NCBI GenBank assembly: GCA_009774145.1
Contig: VSND01000011.1
Location: 1-64,000 of the forward strand
Direction: 5' to 3'
DNA length: 64,000 nucleotides
Source of the DNA: Lachnospiraceae bacterium
Lineage (GTDB): Bacteria; Bacillota; Clostridia; Lachnospirales; Lachnospiraceae
Part shown: piece after piece, positions 49,766 to 58,521 of the stretch
How positions within the stretch are numbered: the first letter of the stretch is position 1
Layout of the letters: the number at the start of each line of letters is the position of its first letter
Notes under the pieces: generated by a model
Told to the model about the DNA's origin: nothing
Database searches by the model: none
Seen by the model: the letters and a program-made list of their open reading frames with translations, nothing else
Made by a program: the position numbers and the translations under genes

Positions 49766-51807
49766 TCCAGTTCTCCTTCCTCCAACATATGATCCAGCGT
49801 CTGGCGTATGATCTTCATAGCCTCCTCAACCGAACACTGCAGCTGTGCGCCCGCCACATTCAGATGACCTCCTCCGCCGATTTTCTCCATAATGACCTGC
49901 ACATTCACTTCATCGATGGAACGCGCGCTTACATAGATTTTTCCATTGTATTCCGTCAGGACGATCGAAGCACGGACTCCGACGATGTTCAACAGCTCAT
50001 TTGCCGCCTGTGCGCCGACAATCGTCGGGCTTTCCAGCCCCTTACCCGGACAGATGGAGAGCGCGAAACCTCTGTACACTTCTGCATGCCGGACAGATTC
50101 CGCCCGCGCCTTGTACTCTGCCATATCATCCCGAAACATTTTCCTCACACGGGTTACATCTGCCCCGCATCTTCTCAGAAATGCTGCTGCTTCAAAGGTA
50201 CGGACTCCCGTCTTGGTCATAAAATTATTTGTATCAATTACCATGCCGCCAAACATACAGTCCGCTTCACCGCTTTTCAGCCTTATATTGTCTGCAAAAT
50301 ACTGCAGAATCTCTGCAACCATCTCACAGGCAGAAGAGGCATTGGGTTCAATATAGGACAGGACTGCCTGACTAATCGACTCATTTCCCCTTCTGTGGTG
50401 GTCAAACACCACAACCGTCGGCGTCATGGACAGGATCTCTTCACACTCCGTATAACTGGGGCGGTCGGTATCGACCACCACCACAGCCGTACTGCGGTCT
50501 ACCATCTCCCGCGCCTGGCTGCTGTTTATGACGATACCGGTCTCCGGACTGTTGGCCGCGTTGAATTCCTCCAGCATGGGGCGCACAGAAGTCGTCACTT
50601 CATTCACAACAATATGCGCTTTTTTGTTCAGAGCCTTTGCAGCGCGGTAGATCCCCACCGCTGCGCCAAAGGAATCCGCATCCGTAAGCCGGTGTCCCAT
50701 GACAACGACCTTGTCTTTCGCTTCAATAATCTCCCGCAGGGCCTGCGCTTTCACTCTCGCCTTAACCCTTGTATTCTTCTCCACCTGCTGCGTTTTGCCG
50801 CCGTAATAGGTGATCTGCTCCTTCGTCTTCACAACTGCCTGGTCCCCGCCTCTTGCCAGCGCCAGATCCATGGCGCTGCGGGCATACTCCATGCAGTCCA
50901 TATAGGACGCGCCTCCGGAACCGATACTGATACTCAGAGTGATCGGCAGTTCATTTCCGATATTGACCGTTTTGATGTCCTGCAGAAGATCAAATTTATT
51001 TTCCCGGATCTGCGCCAGCGCCTTTTCCTTCATGATGACAAAAAAACGGTCCTTTTCCAGCTTCCGGACAATTCCGTCGTATGCATTAAAATACTTGTTG
51101 ATCTTACGTTCAATCAGCGCAACCAGAAGAGGACTTCTTACTTCCTCCACGTCTTCCAGCGCCTCATCATAATTGTCAATATAGACAAGGCCTGCCGCCA
51201 TACGCTGCTCCTGATTTTCCCGGATATAATGATTGATCTCCGTAATATCAAACAGATACAATGCGATCAGACTGCCCTCAAATTCAACCGTACTGGTCAG
51301 ATGGGCGCCCTTCATATCCTCATCCATACGGATCAGCTTCATATCTGCGCGGTAATCGGATTCTCCATAACGGAATTCCATGGAAGTATGAGACTGCTCG
51401 CCTGCAGGAAGGAGCTTCCTGGACAGCTCCGGAATGATCGTGCTGATGTTCCGGCTGTACTCCCGCCCCTTTCCGGTGATCTCCATAAATCTCCGGTTCA
51501 TCCAGATGATTTTCCCCTCTTCTGTCAGAAGAGCATACGGGAGAATCAGCTCTTTCAGCAGATTTTTCTGAATCTGTCCGTAATGCGTGGCAAAGGAAAC
51601 CAGCTCCGTATAAAGGACCGGCTGGTTGCTGACATACAAAATTCCGGCAGCGACCGCATAAACCGCCACAAAAACTGCCATGACCATACCTGCTTCATGA
51701 GAAATAAAATAAATCCATATATTCATGCCGATCAAAAGCAGCGTCAAATACAGTGGCCAGCGTACATAGAGCCGTAACTGGCCGTTGAGTTTTACATTCT
51801 TTTTCAT
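49762..51807 (-). CDS. gdpP: c-di-AMP phosphodiesterase GdpP (DHH/DHHA1)
   Basis: A 681-residue membrane protein. Two membrane segments (about 12-50), a PAS-like domain, a degenerate GGDEF domain (SIGSGGASYMDCMEYARSAMDLALARGGDQAVV) and a DHH domain with VMGHRLTDADSFGAA, VVVDTDRPS and FDHHRRG, then DHHA1 (GGGHLNVAGAQ). It lowers c-di-AMP, which controls osmolyte and potassium homeostasis. An antisense open frame of equal length is a shadow. First gene of the gdpP-rplI-dnaB operon. Confidence 0.96.
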   Translation of the reverse strand: MKKNVKLNGQLRLYVRWPLYLTLLLIGMNIWIYFISHEAGMVMAVFVAVYAVAAGILYVSNQPVLYTELVSFATHYGQIQKNLLKELILPYALLTEEGKIIWMNRRFMEITGKGREYSRNISTIIPELSRKLLPAGEQSHTSMEFRYGESDYRADMKLIRMDEDMKGAHLTSTVEFEGSLIALYLFDITEINHYIRENQEQRMAAGLVYIDNYDEALEDVEEVRSPLLVALIERKINKYFNAYDGIVRKLEKDRFFVIMKEKALAQIRENKFDLLQDIKTVNIGNELPITLSISIGSGGASYMDCMEYARSAMDLALARGGDQAVVKTKEQITYYGGKTQQVEKNTRVKARVKAQALREIIEAKDKVVVMGHRLTDADSFGAAVGIYRAAKALNKKAHIVVNEVTTSVRPMLEEFNAANSPETGIVINSSQAREMVDRSTAVVVVDTDRPSYTECEEILSMTPTVVVFDHHRRGNESISQAVLSYIEPNASSACEMVAEILQYFADNIRLKSGEADCMFGGMVIDTNNFMTKTGVRTFEAAAFLRRCGADVTRVRKMFRDDMAEYKARAESVRHAEVYRGFALSICPGKGLESPTIVGAQAANELLNIVGVRASIVLTEYNGKIYVSARSIDEVNVQVIMEKIGGGGHLNVAGAQLQCSVEEAMKIIRQTLDHMLEEGELE

Positions 51808-51908
51808 GTTGGATTTCCTTGCTATGCAGAAATTATACCATAGTGCAGCCTGATTTCGCTTTCATGCCTACCTGAATATTATACCATTAACTCTTCCCCG
51901 GGACAAGG

Positions 51909-51936
51909 AAAAAAAGAGCACCGCGCAAGCGGTGCC
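51909..51936 (-). terminator. terminator of the rpsF-ssb-rpsR operon
   Basis: GCACCGC pairs with GCGGTGC around GCAA; on the minus strand it is followed by a run of T residues. Confidence 0.9.
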
Positions 51937-51949
51937 CAAAAAGTTGTTC

Positions 51950-52213
51950 TTATTCTGCTGTGTAGGGCATAAGAGCCACGTGTCTTGCTCTCTTGATCGC
52001 TACTGTAAGAGCTCTCTGATGCTTTGCACAGTTTCCGGTGATCCTTCTCGGAAGGATCTTGCCTCTCTCGGAAACATATCTTTTTAATTTATTTACATCT
52101 TTGTAATCGATCTCATTGTTCTCTTTTCCACAGAATACGCAAACTTTTTTTCTTCTGCGCCCGCCTCTTCTCATCTTCGGAGCGTCGCCTTTTTCATTTT
52201 TGGTGTAAGCCAT
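51950..52213 (-). CDS. rpsR: 30S ribosomal protein S18
   Basis: An 87-residue protein: KVCVFCGKENNEIDYKDVNKLKRYVSERGKILPRRITGNCAKHQRALTVAIKRARHVALMPYT. It has a C-x2-C pair typical of zinc-binding S18 variants. Third gene of the rpsF-ssb-rpsR operon. Confidence 0.98.
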   Translation of the reverse strand: MAYTKNEKGDAPKMRRGGRRRKKVCVFCGKENNEIDYKDVNKLKRYVSERGKILPRRITGNCAKHQRALTVAIKRARHVALMPYTAE

Positions 52214-52254
52214 GATGATTCCTCCTTTTCACATTCCTGTATCAAATCTGATTG

Positions 52255-52725
52255 TTAATTGAAGGGCAATTCTTCATCAATCCCGTCCGGGATATTCATA
52301 AAGCCGTCTCCTGCCGCGCCCATCGGACCAGGCATCGGCGCAGGCGCCGGTGCAGACTGATAGCCGCCGCCCATACTGCCGCGGGCAGCTTCATTGGCCG
52401 CTTTGCTCTCTGCAAACTCGATCTCGTCCAGAATCACCTCTGTCGTATAGACCTTCTGTCCGTCACGATTGGTATAACTTCCTGTCTCAATTCTGCCGCT
52501 TGCAGCCACTTTGATTCCCTGGTGCAGAAAACGCTCTGCAAACTCTGCCTGTTTCCCAAAAGCCTTACAGGTTATAAAATCTGCAGTCTGATCATCTCTT
52601 CGATTAAACCTGCGGTCTACCGCCAGTGTAAATCTTGCGATTGCCAGTGCATTCTCACCATTGGAATAACGGATCTCCGGATCTCTGGTAAGGCGTCCCA
52701 TCAAAACTACTCTATTCATTAACAA
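52255..52725 (-). CDS. ssb: single-stranded DNA-binding protein
   Basis: A 156-residue protein with an OB fold (MNRVVLMGRLTRDPEIRYSNGENALAIARFTLAVDRRF) and a flexible Gly/Pro/Ala-rich linker that ends in the acidic protein-interaction tip DEELPFN. Between rpsF (21 bases) and rpsR. Confidence 0.97.
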   Translation of the reverse strand: MLMNRVVLMGRLTRDPEIRYSNGENALAIARFTLAVDRRFNRRDDQTADFITCKAFGKQAEFAERFLHQGIKVAASGRIETGSYTNRDGQKVYTTEVILDEIEFAESKAANEAARGSMGGGYQSAPAPAPMPGPMGAAGDGFMNIPDGIDEELPFN

Positions 52726-52746
52726 TCACCTCTTAATCTGCTTTCC

Positions 52747-53034
52747 TTATGCATCTTTGCGAACGCACAGATAACGGATGACATTGTCCAGAATACGCAC
52801 GCGTTTCTCTACTTCTGCCGGACAGGTAGCCGGTGCATCGAACTGGATGAAATAGTAAAATCCTTCTCTCATCTTCTGGATCTCATATGCGAGCCTCTTC
52901 TTGCCGCCGTCTTCTACTTCTGTCACAACACCGCCGAAACGGGTAATGATCTCTTTTGCCTTCTCTACGGCAGCCGCTCTCTCGTCATCTTCGATTTTTG
53001 CACTCACAATCAATGCCAGTTCATATTTGTTCAT
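52747..53034 (-). CDS. rpsF: 30S ribosomal protein S6
   Basis: A 95-residue protein: MNKYELALIVSAKIEDDERAA, YEIQKMREGFYYFIQFDAPA and VRILDNVIRYLCVRKDA. AAAGGAGG precedes the ATG. First gene of the operon, which carries a structured leader. Confidence 0.97.
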   Translation of the reverse strand: MNKYELALIVSAKIEDDERAAAVEKAKEIITRFGGVVTEVEDGGKKRLAYEIQKMREGFYYFIQFDAPATCPAEVEKRVRILDNVIRYLCVRKDA

Positions 53035-53059
53035 GCTCTTTACCTCCTTTTGGTCTCTG

Positions 53060-53154
53060 GCGCATATTCAGGGATATGCGCAAGGAATGCTCCATGTACG
53101 AAGCCATAATATATCACAAGATAAAACTATAGCACATTTTTCCTTTATTTTCAA
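53060..53154 (-). promoter_or_regulatory. rpsF operon promoter and hairpin leader
   Basis: TTGAAA (53149-53154 on the minus strand), a 17-base spacer and TATAGT (53126-53131) form the promoter, overlapping the end of the DUF951 gene. In the leader a perfect hairpin GCGCATAT-CCCTGA-ATATGCGC (53060-53081) lies some 25 bases before the rpsF ATG. It could be the S6:S18 autoregulatory site, although I cannot match the published bulge motif with certainty. Confidence 0.65.
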
Positions 53155-53333
53155 GCTTTTTTTCGCAGTCCGCGGGCGTTTTTTTCTACCAGCTTCCTCG
53201 TCACCATGACCTGATGGCCGCATCCTTCACACTTCAGACGAAAATCCGCTCCGACCCGCAGAATCTCCCACTCCTGGCTTCCGCAGGGATGGGGCTTTTT
53301 CAGTTTTACAATATCTCCTACCTGATAATCCAT
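53151..53333 (-). CDS. DUF951 family protein
   Basis: A 60-residue protein: MDYQVGDIVKLKKPHPCGSQEWEILRVGADFRLKCEGCGHQVMVTR. The conserved HPCG and KC..CG residues could bind zinc. DUF951 is a universal Firmicute neighbour of replication and ribosomal genes; function unknown. Confidence 0.95.
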   Translation of the reverse strand: MDYQVGDIVKLKKPHPCGSQEWEILRVGADFRLKCEGCGHQVMVTRKLVEKNARGLRKKA

Positions 53334-53398
53334 TTATGACTCCTGTTACCTCTCTGTCAGATTGCCGGTTCGCCGGTATCCGGTCCGGAAAACAGCCC

Positions 53399-54118
53399 TT
53401 ACAACCGGCTGAAAATCTCCCCAATACTTCCCTGCAAAAGCAGATCCGCCCGGGAATCCATGGGGGTCACGGACTTGTTGATCAGCACCAGCTTCTTTCC
53501 ATTATAATAATCAATGAGTCCTGCCGCCGGATAAACCGTCAGAGACGTCCCGCCGATGATCAGGATATCCGCATGGCTGATGGCACGAATGGCGCCCTGC
53601 ACGGTCGCTGTATCCAGTCCCTCTTCATACAGGACCACATCCGGCTTGATCGTACCTCCGCATTTTTCACAGACCGGTACGCCTGCCGCCTGCAGAATAT
53701 ACTCTGCGTCATAGAAAGCTCTACATTTCTCGCAGTAATTCCGGTGTACGGATCCATGAAGTTCATAGACCGTCCGGCTGCCTGCTGCCTGATGAAGCCC
53801 GTCAATATTCTGGGTCACAACGGCGCGGAGCTTTCCTTCCTGCTCCCACCGGGCAAGCTTTTTATGCGCCGCATTGGGCTTTGCATCCAGCGCCAGCATT
53901 TTCGCACGATAAAAGCGGTAGAACTCTTCTGTCTTCTTACGATAAAAAGTATGGCTTAAAATCGTCTCCGGCGGATAGTCATACTGCTGATGATACAGCC
54001 CGTCCACACTCCGAAAATCCGGGATGCCGCTCTCTGTTGAGACACCTGCGCCGCCGAAAAATACAATGTTATCGCTTTCGTTCACCCATTTTTTTAATAT
54101 ATCCAGTTCTTTTGTCAT
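53399..54118 (-). CDS. NAD-dependent protein deacylase (sirtuin)
   Basis: A 239-residue Sir2 family enzyme. Motifs: FFGGAGVSTESGIPDFRS, TQNIDGLHQAAGS (catalytic His in YELHGS), zinc CEKC...CEKCGG, and GGTSLTVYPAAGLI. It removes acyl groups from lysines. Co-directional with the PPTase gene upstream (118-base gap). Confidence 0.95.
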   Translation of the reverse strand: MTKELDILKKWVNESDNIVFFGGAGVSTESGIPDFRSVDGLYHQQYDYPPETILSHTFYRKKTEEFYRFYRAKMLALDAKPNAAHKKLARWEQEGKLRAVVTQNIDGLHQAAGSRTVYELHGSVHRNYCEKCRAFYDAEYILQAAGVPVCEKCGGTIKPDVVLYEEGLDTATVQGAIRAISHADILIIGGTSLTVYPAAGLIDYYNGKKLVLINKSVTPMDSRADLLLQGSIGEIFSRL

Positions 54119-54236
54119 ATTCCCGTCTCCTCATAGCCCCATACTGCTGTTCTGTTTCCTGTCACCGGTTATTCTGTAATGCAGTATCTGTTGCATTGTG
54201 CCCTCAGGTAGCCCAGTGCGAATATATTTACCTTCG

Positions 54237-54914
54237 TCACAACGATATAATTTCCACTTCCGGACGCATCTTTGCCTCTGGATTCTCTCCCTTTACACAA
54301 ACTGCTGCCATATAATCCTTTTCTTTAAAATCCAGCAGACGGCATGCATACACATCTCTTCCCTCTCTCTGAATGACTTCCGGATAAGGTCCTTCCATCC
54401 TTACATAAAAATTGTCTATCGGAGTCCCGAAACCCGTTCCCAGCGCTTTCAGAAAACTTTCCTTCACTGTCCAGTAGCTGTAAAAAAGCTGCCTTCTCTG
54501 CTCCTTTGGCGTCTGGTCATAGTATATCTGCTCTTCCGGCTGCAAAACTCTACGAACCAGCGCGCTTTTGGGAGTCTTAAAGGTATTCTGCAGATCAATA
54601 CCAACCTCCCGGTCAGACAATGCGCAGATCGCAAAAGAGCCTGAATGAGACCAGTTCACATAAATTCCCGATGTCTTATCAAGATATGGTTTCCCGTACC
54701 GATTCCTTGTATAAACTGCAGGCAGGGACACCGGCGCATCGACCAGCTTTAAGCTTCGGTTTAAAAGCGCCTCTGCTCCCAGAAAAAGCTGTCTGTCTTT
54801 TTCTCTGCGCATTTTTTTTGCCTCATTCCTTCGGCTTTCTGACAGACAACTCTTCCACCTCTCTGCAGTAAAATCCTCTCCTGTCACATTCATTGCAAAT
54901 ATTCGAAGCATCAT
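54237..54914 (-). CDS. 4'-phosphopantetheinyl transferase (Sfp type)
   Basis: A 225-residue enzyme that activates carrier proteins. Motifs: VNWSHSGSFAICALSDREVGIDLQ (with the VGIDLQ magnesium site) and SYWTVKESFLKALGTG. No good ribosome site is apparent; the start is either ATG at 54914 or 54911. No NRPS/PKS or fatty-acid genes adjoin it here, so the carrier is encoded elsewhere. Confidence 0.93.
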   Translation of the reverse strand: MMLRIFAMNVTGEDFTAERWKSCLSESRRNEAKKMRREKDRQLFLGAEALLNRSLKLVDAPVSLPAVYTRNRYGKPYLDKTSGIYVNWSHSGSFAICALSDREVGIDLQNTFKTPKSALVRRVLQPEEQIYYDQTPKEQRRQLFYSYWTVKESFLKALGTGFGTPIDNFYVRMEGPYPEVIQREGRDVYACRLLDFKEKDYMAAVCVKGENPEAKMRPEVEIISL

Positions 54915-55017
54915 AGTCACAATATACCAGATTCTGCGGCAAAATACCAGCCAAAAAACCGGATTTTATCCAAAATCCAATGCTTTGCTCAAAATGCATA
55001 TGCCGGTTTCTCTTCCC

Positions 55018-55066
55018 AAAAACAACAGCAGCCTCCGTTGTCTATAGTATAACAACTTCCGGCTGC
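55018..55066 (-). terminator. terminator of the surface-glycan operon
   Basis: Nested stems GGCTGC/GCAGCC and GTTGT/ACAAC separated by small bulges, followed on the minus strand by GTTGTTTTTGGG. Confidence 0.75.
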
Positions 55067-55104
55067 TGGTTCAATGGAGAATATTATTTTCGAAATCGTG
55101 CTGT

Positions 55105-55308
55105 TTAAACTACAGGAGAGGCAATCATATAACCAGCATCTGGCCAATATGTCTCCTTTAAAAAAGCGTCCATTTCCAGTCTGATTGTATCCAACATAGG
55201 ACAGGCAATCAAAAATCCATAATCTTGACGAAGAATATGATCCACCGACTCTGTAATTATGCCATGAAACTCTAATATTCTATACTTTCTGGCAATATAT
55301 AATCACAA
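55105..55308 (-). pseudogene. unidentified C-terminal fragment
   Basis: About 65 residues in frame to a TAA at 55105-55107 (YRILEFHGIITESVDHILRQ ... MIASPVV), with a TGA upstream and no start. Protein-like and probably the end of a glycan-operon gene whose beginning was lost. Family not recognised. Confidence 0.4.
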
Positions 55309-55355
55309 GATATATAGAATAAATTACGGCAAATTTCATACGATTCATCATCTCC

Positions 55356-56057
55356 TCATAAAATATCCAAATATGCAAAAATGCACTTTTTTTCTGCAGG
55401 ATATGATTCATTTTCCAACAAAAATAAAATCTTTTGTTTTATCTCGGAAATAAACATTTTTCTTACTGTCAGATTGCGAAACATTAGATCGGCATCCCGT
55501 CTCAGCTCATCTGTCCATACAGAATGACTAAAAATTTTTATTAACAGTTCCAGCTTCTTTTCTGTATTTAATTCTGCTGTAAATATATTTCCGACCGCCT
55601 CTTCTACAAGGGATAAATAAATCGCATAAAGAAACTCTTCATTTCGTTTAGAAATCGGTTCGTAATATTCCAGATATTTTTTCGTTGCTTCCCACAAATC
55701 TATATAACTGTCCAGGCCTTCTTCAATATTTCTATGTGACAAAAAGTCTTCATACTGGTAATACTGATACATTGCTTTTCCGTAAATGCCAGTATGCTCT
55801 GCTTTCTGAAACATGCTGAGTGTCCATATTGTATCATTGAAAATTCTTCCTTTTCCAGGAGGTCCTGGATAATCTGCCGCTTTCAGAAATGCAGAAGAAT
55901 ACAGCTTTCCCCATATAGGAAATAAATCCCCGATATTCAATAAATTTCTCTGTAAACAGATTCCCGTGGATAATCAGATTTTTTCCAATGTCCTGTCTAT
56001 GGTTTCCTGCGCATTATATGCCATTGTGAAAACATTCACCTTCATAATAATCTTCAT
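55356..56057 (-). pseudogene. decayed GT2 glycosyltransferase, duplicate of 58522-59571
   Basis: The start (VNVFTMAYNAQETIDRTLE) and the C-terminal half (WGKLYSSAFLKA ... GIYGKAMYQYYQYEDFLSH ... EEFLYAIYLSLVEEAVGNIF) match the intact GT2 gene four kilobases upstream. The catalytic GT-A core between them, with the DxD motif, has been deleted, and a further small deletion shifts the frame at about 55912 (SYMGKAVF versus SYLWGKLYS). Downstream residues are still well conserved, so decay is recent. Confidence 0.8.
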
Positions 56058-56084
56058 TGTGCCGCCAAGTCGGCGGCACAATGA
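56054..56084. repeat. perfect 13-base intergenic hairpin
   Basis: TCATTGTGCCGCC and GGCGGCACAATGA around AAGTC. Much more GC-rich than its surroundings. It lies between the AKR gene and the decayed GT2 copy; no T-run follows on either strand. It may be an attenuator or a small repeat unit. Confidence 0.75.
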
Positions 56085-56133
56085 GTAATGAAAGTTTACT
56101 TTCTTTCACCGTAATTTACCTGTCAAATTACTC

Positions 56134-57636
56134 TCAAAATACCCATGGCATTTCTTCTTCTCTGTGCAGTTTTTCAAATCTCACCCCACACTCCTCATAT
56201 GGATGCAGGCTGTTTAAAATATCCTGATCATATTTGTAAGTGCAGATCAGTATCAGATCCGGTTTTAACTCAGGGATTTCTGCAGGACCATGCACAATTC
56301 TCTCATCCGCCGTCTGCCCCCACATTTTAGGATCACTGTTAAACTGCACCCATTCAAATTCCGGCTCTCCAAAGAATTCCTGATAAAGCCTGATAATCAG
56401 ATTGGAAAAACCGCCGTTTGGATAAAGACCTACTTTCTTATATCCCCTTTGGTACAGCAGCTCTTTCAACCGCTCCTTATGGGCTTCTTTTGTAAAATAC
56501 GCCTTACCCGCACGACGGTAAGTATCCTCCACAGCCTCTATGATCCCCAGCTTCTGCGTACACTGCTTCTCACATTTCCCGCATCTGAGACACGGATTCT
56601 CCGCAGTTTCAGGAAGCCATCCTGCATCGTGCAGCAAAGGACGGAACATCTGAATATGATAAAGCAACTCTTCCGGTTCTGTACGGTTATAAGCCGCCGC
56701 AGGCTCAAATAAAAGCGCATTCCGCGCCTGCATAATCGCCGATGTCGGAATCCCCTGGGGACATCCATTACAATATTTGCATCCCGTACAGAAGTCCTTC
56801 AGCCCTGACACGCTGTTCATGACACGTTCAAGCCGCTCTGCCGGAGGCTCCGGGTCAGACTCAGAAAACACGCTCAGACTGTCCTTTAATTCTTCAATGC
56901 TTTTCACGCCGCCCAGCACAATGTCCACAGCAGGGTGCGCCTTGACAAACCGCAAAGCAGCGTGGATCGTATTACCTTCATCTTTATCTCCGCAGGCAAA
57001 AGAAAAATAATCCTTATTCTGGGCAATAACGCCTCCCCCCAGAGGATTCATAACCGCTACTCCCGTATCATATGCATAAGCGGTATTCAACACCGGAATC
57101 ATATTTGCCGCACTGAGCATGGAATAGGAAACGGTAATTCCTTCAAATGCCCTGCTTTCGATAATTTTCTGTATGTCTTCCGGAACTGCATGAAGCGAGC
57201 AGCAGATATGATCGATCAGACCCTCTTCTTTCATCCGCAAAGCGCCTTCATAAATGCCCCCCTTTTTCATAATGTTTTCAAATATTCCATAATTCCATAT
57301 GGTCCAGCATGTAAAATATTGAGCCTTCTCAAGCCCCATTGTCTTCAGATATAGCTCTACGCGCCTGCGGGCATCATCTGCCGTACTGTCCTGTCCATAC
57401 ATTACTTTGGCTGTTACTGAAAATGTCTTTTTCGTCTGTTGAAACGCTTCCTTCAGTACAAATGGGGTCATGCCTGCGGAATAGTTGTAGCCAAGGTCTA
57501 TGTAAGTGATTCCGCTCTCCAGCGCTTCAGATACCAACTTAATGGATTTCTCAATACCTTCTGTATCATCCGGTCCCGATATCGGAAATCTGGAAGTTCC
57601 AAGTCCAAGCGGAAAATGTCTGCTGAAAATACTCAT
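56134..57636 (-). CDS. aldo/keto reductase fused to ferredoxin and a C-terminal Rossmann-like domain
   Basis: A 500-residue protein. Residues 1-270 form an aldo/keto reductase barrel (GLGTSRFPISG, GITYIDLGYNYSAG, LGGVKSIEEL). Then come two cysteine clusters, CTGCKYCNGCPQGI at about 287 and CLRCGKCEKQC at about 350, typical of 2[4Fe-4S] domains. The last 110 residues (YKKVGLYPNGGFSNLIIRLY ... PELKPDLILICTYKYDQDI) resemble the Rossmann-like domain seen in sugar-modifying enzymes. No clear AGGAGG is present; the gene follows the radical SAM gene by 14 bases. Probably reduces or deoxygenates a glycan precursor. Confidence 0.85.
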   Translation of the reverse strand: MSIFSRHFPLGLGTSRFPISGPDDTEGIEKSIKLVSEALESGITYIDLGYNYSAGMTPFVLKEAFQQTKKTFSVTAKVMYGQDSTADDARRRVELYLKTMGLEKAQYFTCWTIWNYGIFENIMKKGGIYEGALRMKEEGLIDHICCSLHAVPEDIQKIIESRAFEGITVSYSMLSAANMIPVLNTAYAYDTGVAVMNPLGGGVIAQNKDYFSFACGDKDEGNTIHAALRFVKAHPAVDIVLGGVKSIEELKDSLSVFSESDPEPPAERLERVMNSVSGLKDFCTGCKYCNGCPQGIPTSAIMQARNALLFEPAAAYNRTEPEELLYHIQMFRPLLHDAGWLPETAENPCLRCGKCEKQCTQKLGIIEAVEDTYRRAGKAYFTKEAHKERLKELLYQRGYKKVGLYPNGGFSNLIIRLYQEFFGEPEFEWVQFNSDPKMWGQTADERIVHGPAEIPELKPDLILICTYKYDQDILNSLHPYEECGVRFEKLHREEEMPWVF

Positions 57637-57650
57637 AAATCATCCTCCCG

Positions 57651-58451
57651 TTACATCTGTTCTGCCGCAGGATATCTGGGCAGGATATCCATATATTTCT
57701 GTTTGCAGTAACGGCAGGAACGGCGGGCGTGTTCATAAAACTGAGAAATGATTTCACGCTTCTCATCACGGCTCAGGCTGTTGTCCCGAAGCATTACAAA
57801 ATCTCTATCTTTCGGCGGAAACAGTCCCATCTCAAGCATAAAACAGGAGTTCGCACAGCGGTGCAGCTTTCCGTCATACACATGCATGTTTTTAATACGG
57901 TTCTGAGGACAGTTGCGCGCATTCGCCTCCAGCACATATCCCGGTTCTTTCAGATCATGCGGATTCGTATTATCAATCCAGCCGCCGAAATATTGATCTT
58001 CATCATGGTATTTTTTCAGGACGCAGTGAATCTTGTGTTCCTCACAAAACTTTACAAACTGATCTTTTGACCTGGAAAGTTTTCCATAATCGCTGATATA
58101 GATACTGAGTTTATCTTCATACTGCAACAGCGCCTCCTGCTCCTCAGGATTCGGAAATACCGTGGCATTCGTTTCGATGACCAGTCTCTCAAAACGGTCC
58201 ATATACTTCAGCGCATAATGAAGCAGCTTCGCAAAATCAGGATAGATGAAAACCTCTCCTCCCACAAACTGCAGCCAGACCACTTCGTCAAACAGGTCAA
58301 AGCAGGCATCAATATCGCAGCAGACATCTTCAATCGGAATATGCCGCCGCTTTACCGGCCCATATAAAAAATCTCCACATAATTTACAGTTGAGGCTGCA
58401 ATGGGTTGTCGGCACAATGGCCAGCCGGCGGGCACTTAATTTTTTATTCAT
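57651..58451 (-). CDS. radical SAM protein
   Basis: A 266-residue enzyme. The cluster motif CSLNCKLC lies at residues 18-25, followed by WLQFVGGEVFIYPDF (GGE motif). The C-terminal CANSCF and CRYCKQKY cysteines suggest a SPASM-like auxiliary cluster. AAAGGAG precedes the ATG. Such enzymes in glycan operons modify sugars or lipid heads by radical chemistry. It is paired with the ferredoxin-bearing AKR, which could supply electrons. Confidence 0.9.
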   Translation of the reverse strand: MNKKLSARRLAIVPTTHCSLNCKLCGDFLYGPVKRRHIPIEDVCCDIDACFDLFDEVVWLQFVGGEVFIYPDFAKLLHYALKYMDRFERLVIETNATVFPNPEEQEALLQYEDKLSIYISDYGKLSRSKDQFVKFCEEHKIHCVLKKYHDEDQYFGGWIDNTNPHDLKEPGYVLEANARNCPQNRIKNMHVYDGKLHRCANSCFMLEMGLFPPKDRDFVMLRDNSLSRDEKREIISQFYEHARRSCRYCKQKYMDILPRYPAAEQM

Positions 58452-58521
58452 TGTTTCTCTCCTTTATAAATGCATTTTTGTTTCGTAGTGTCAGTTCTAT
58501 ACTCTTCTCTTAAAAATGATA

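Noticed and set aside
49732..51777. A 681-residue open frame on the plus strand opposite gdpP
   Set aside because: It is the antisense shadow of GdpP, with the same length, no ribosome site and no protein-like pattern.
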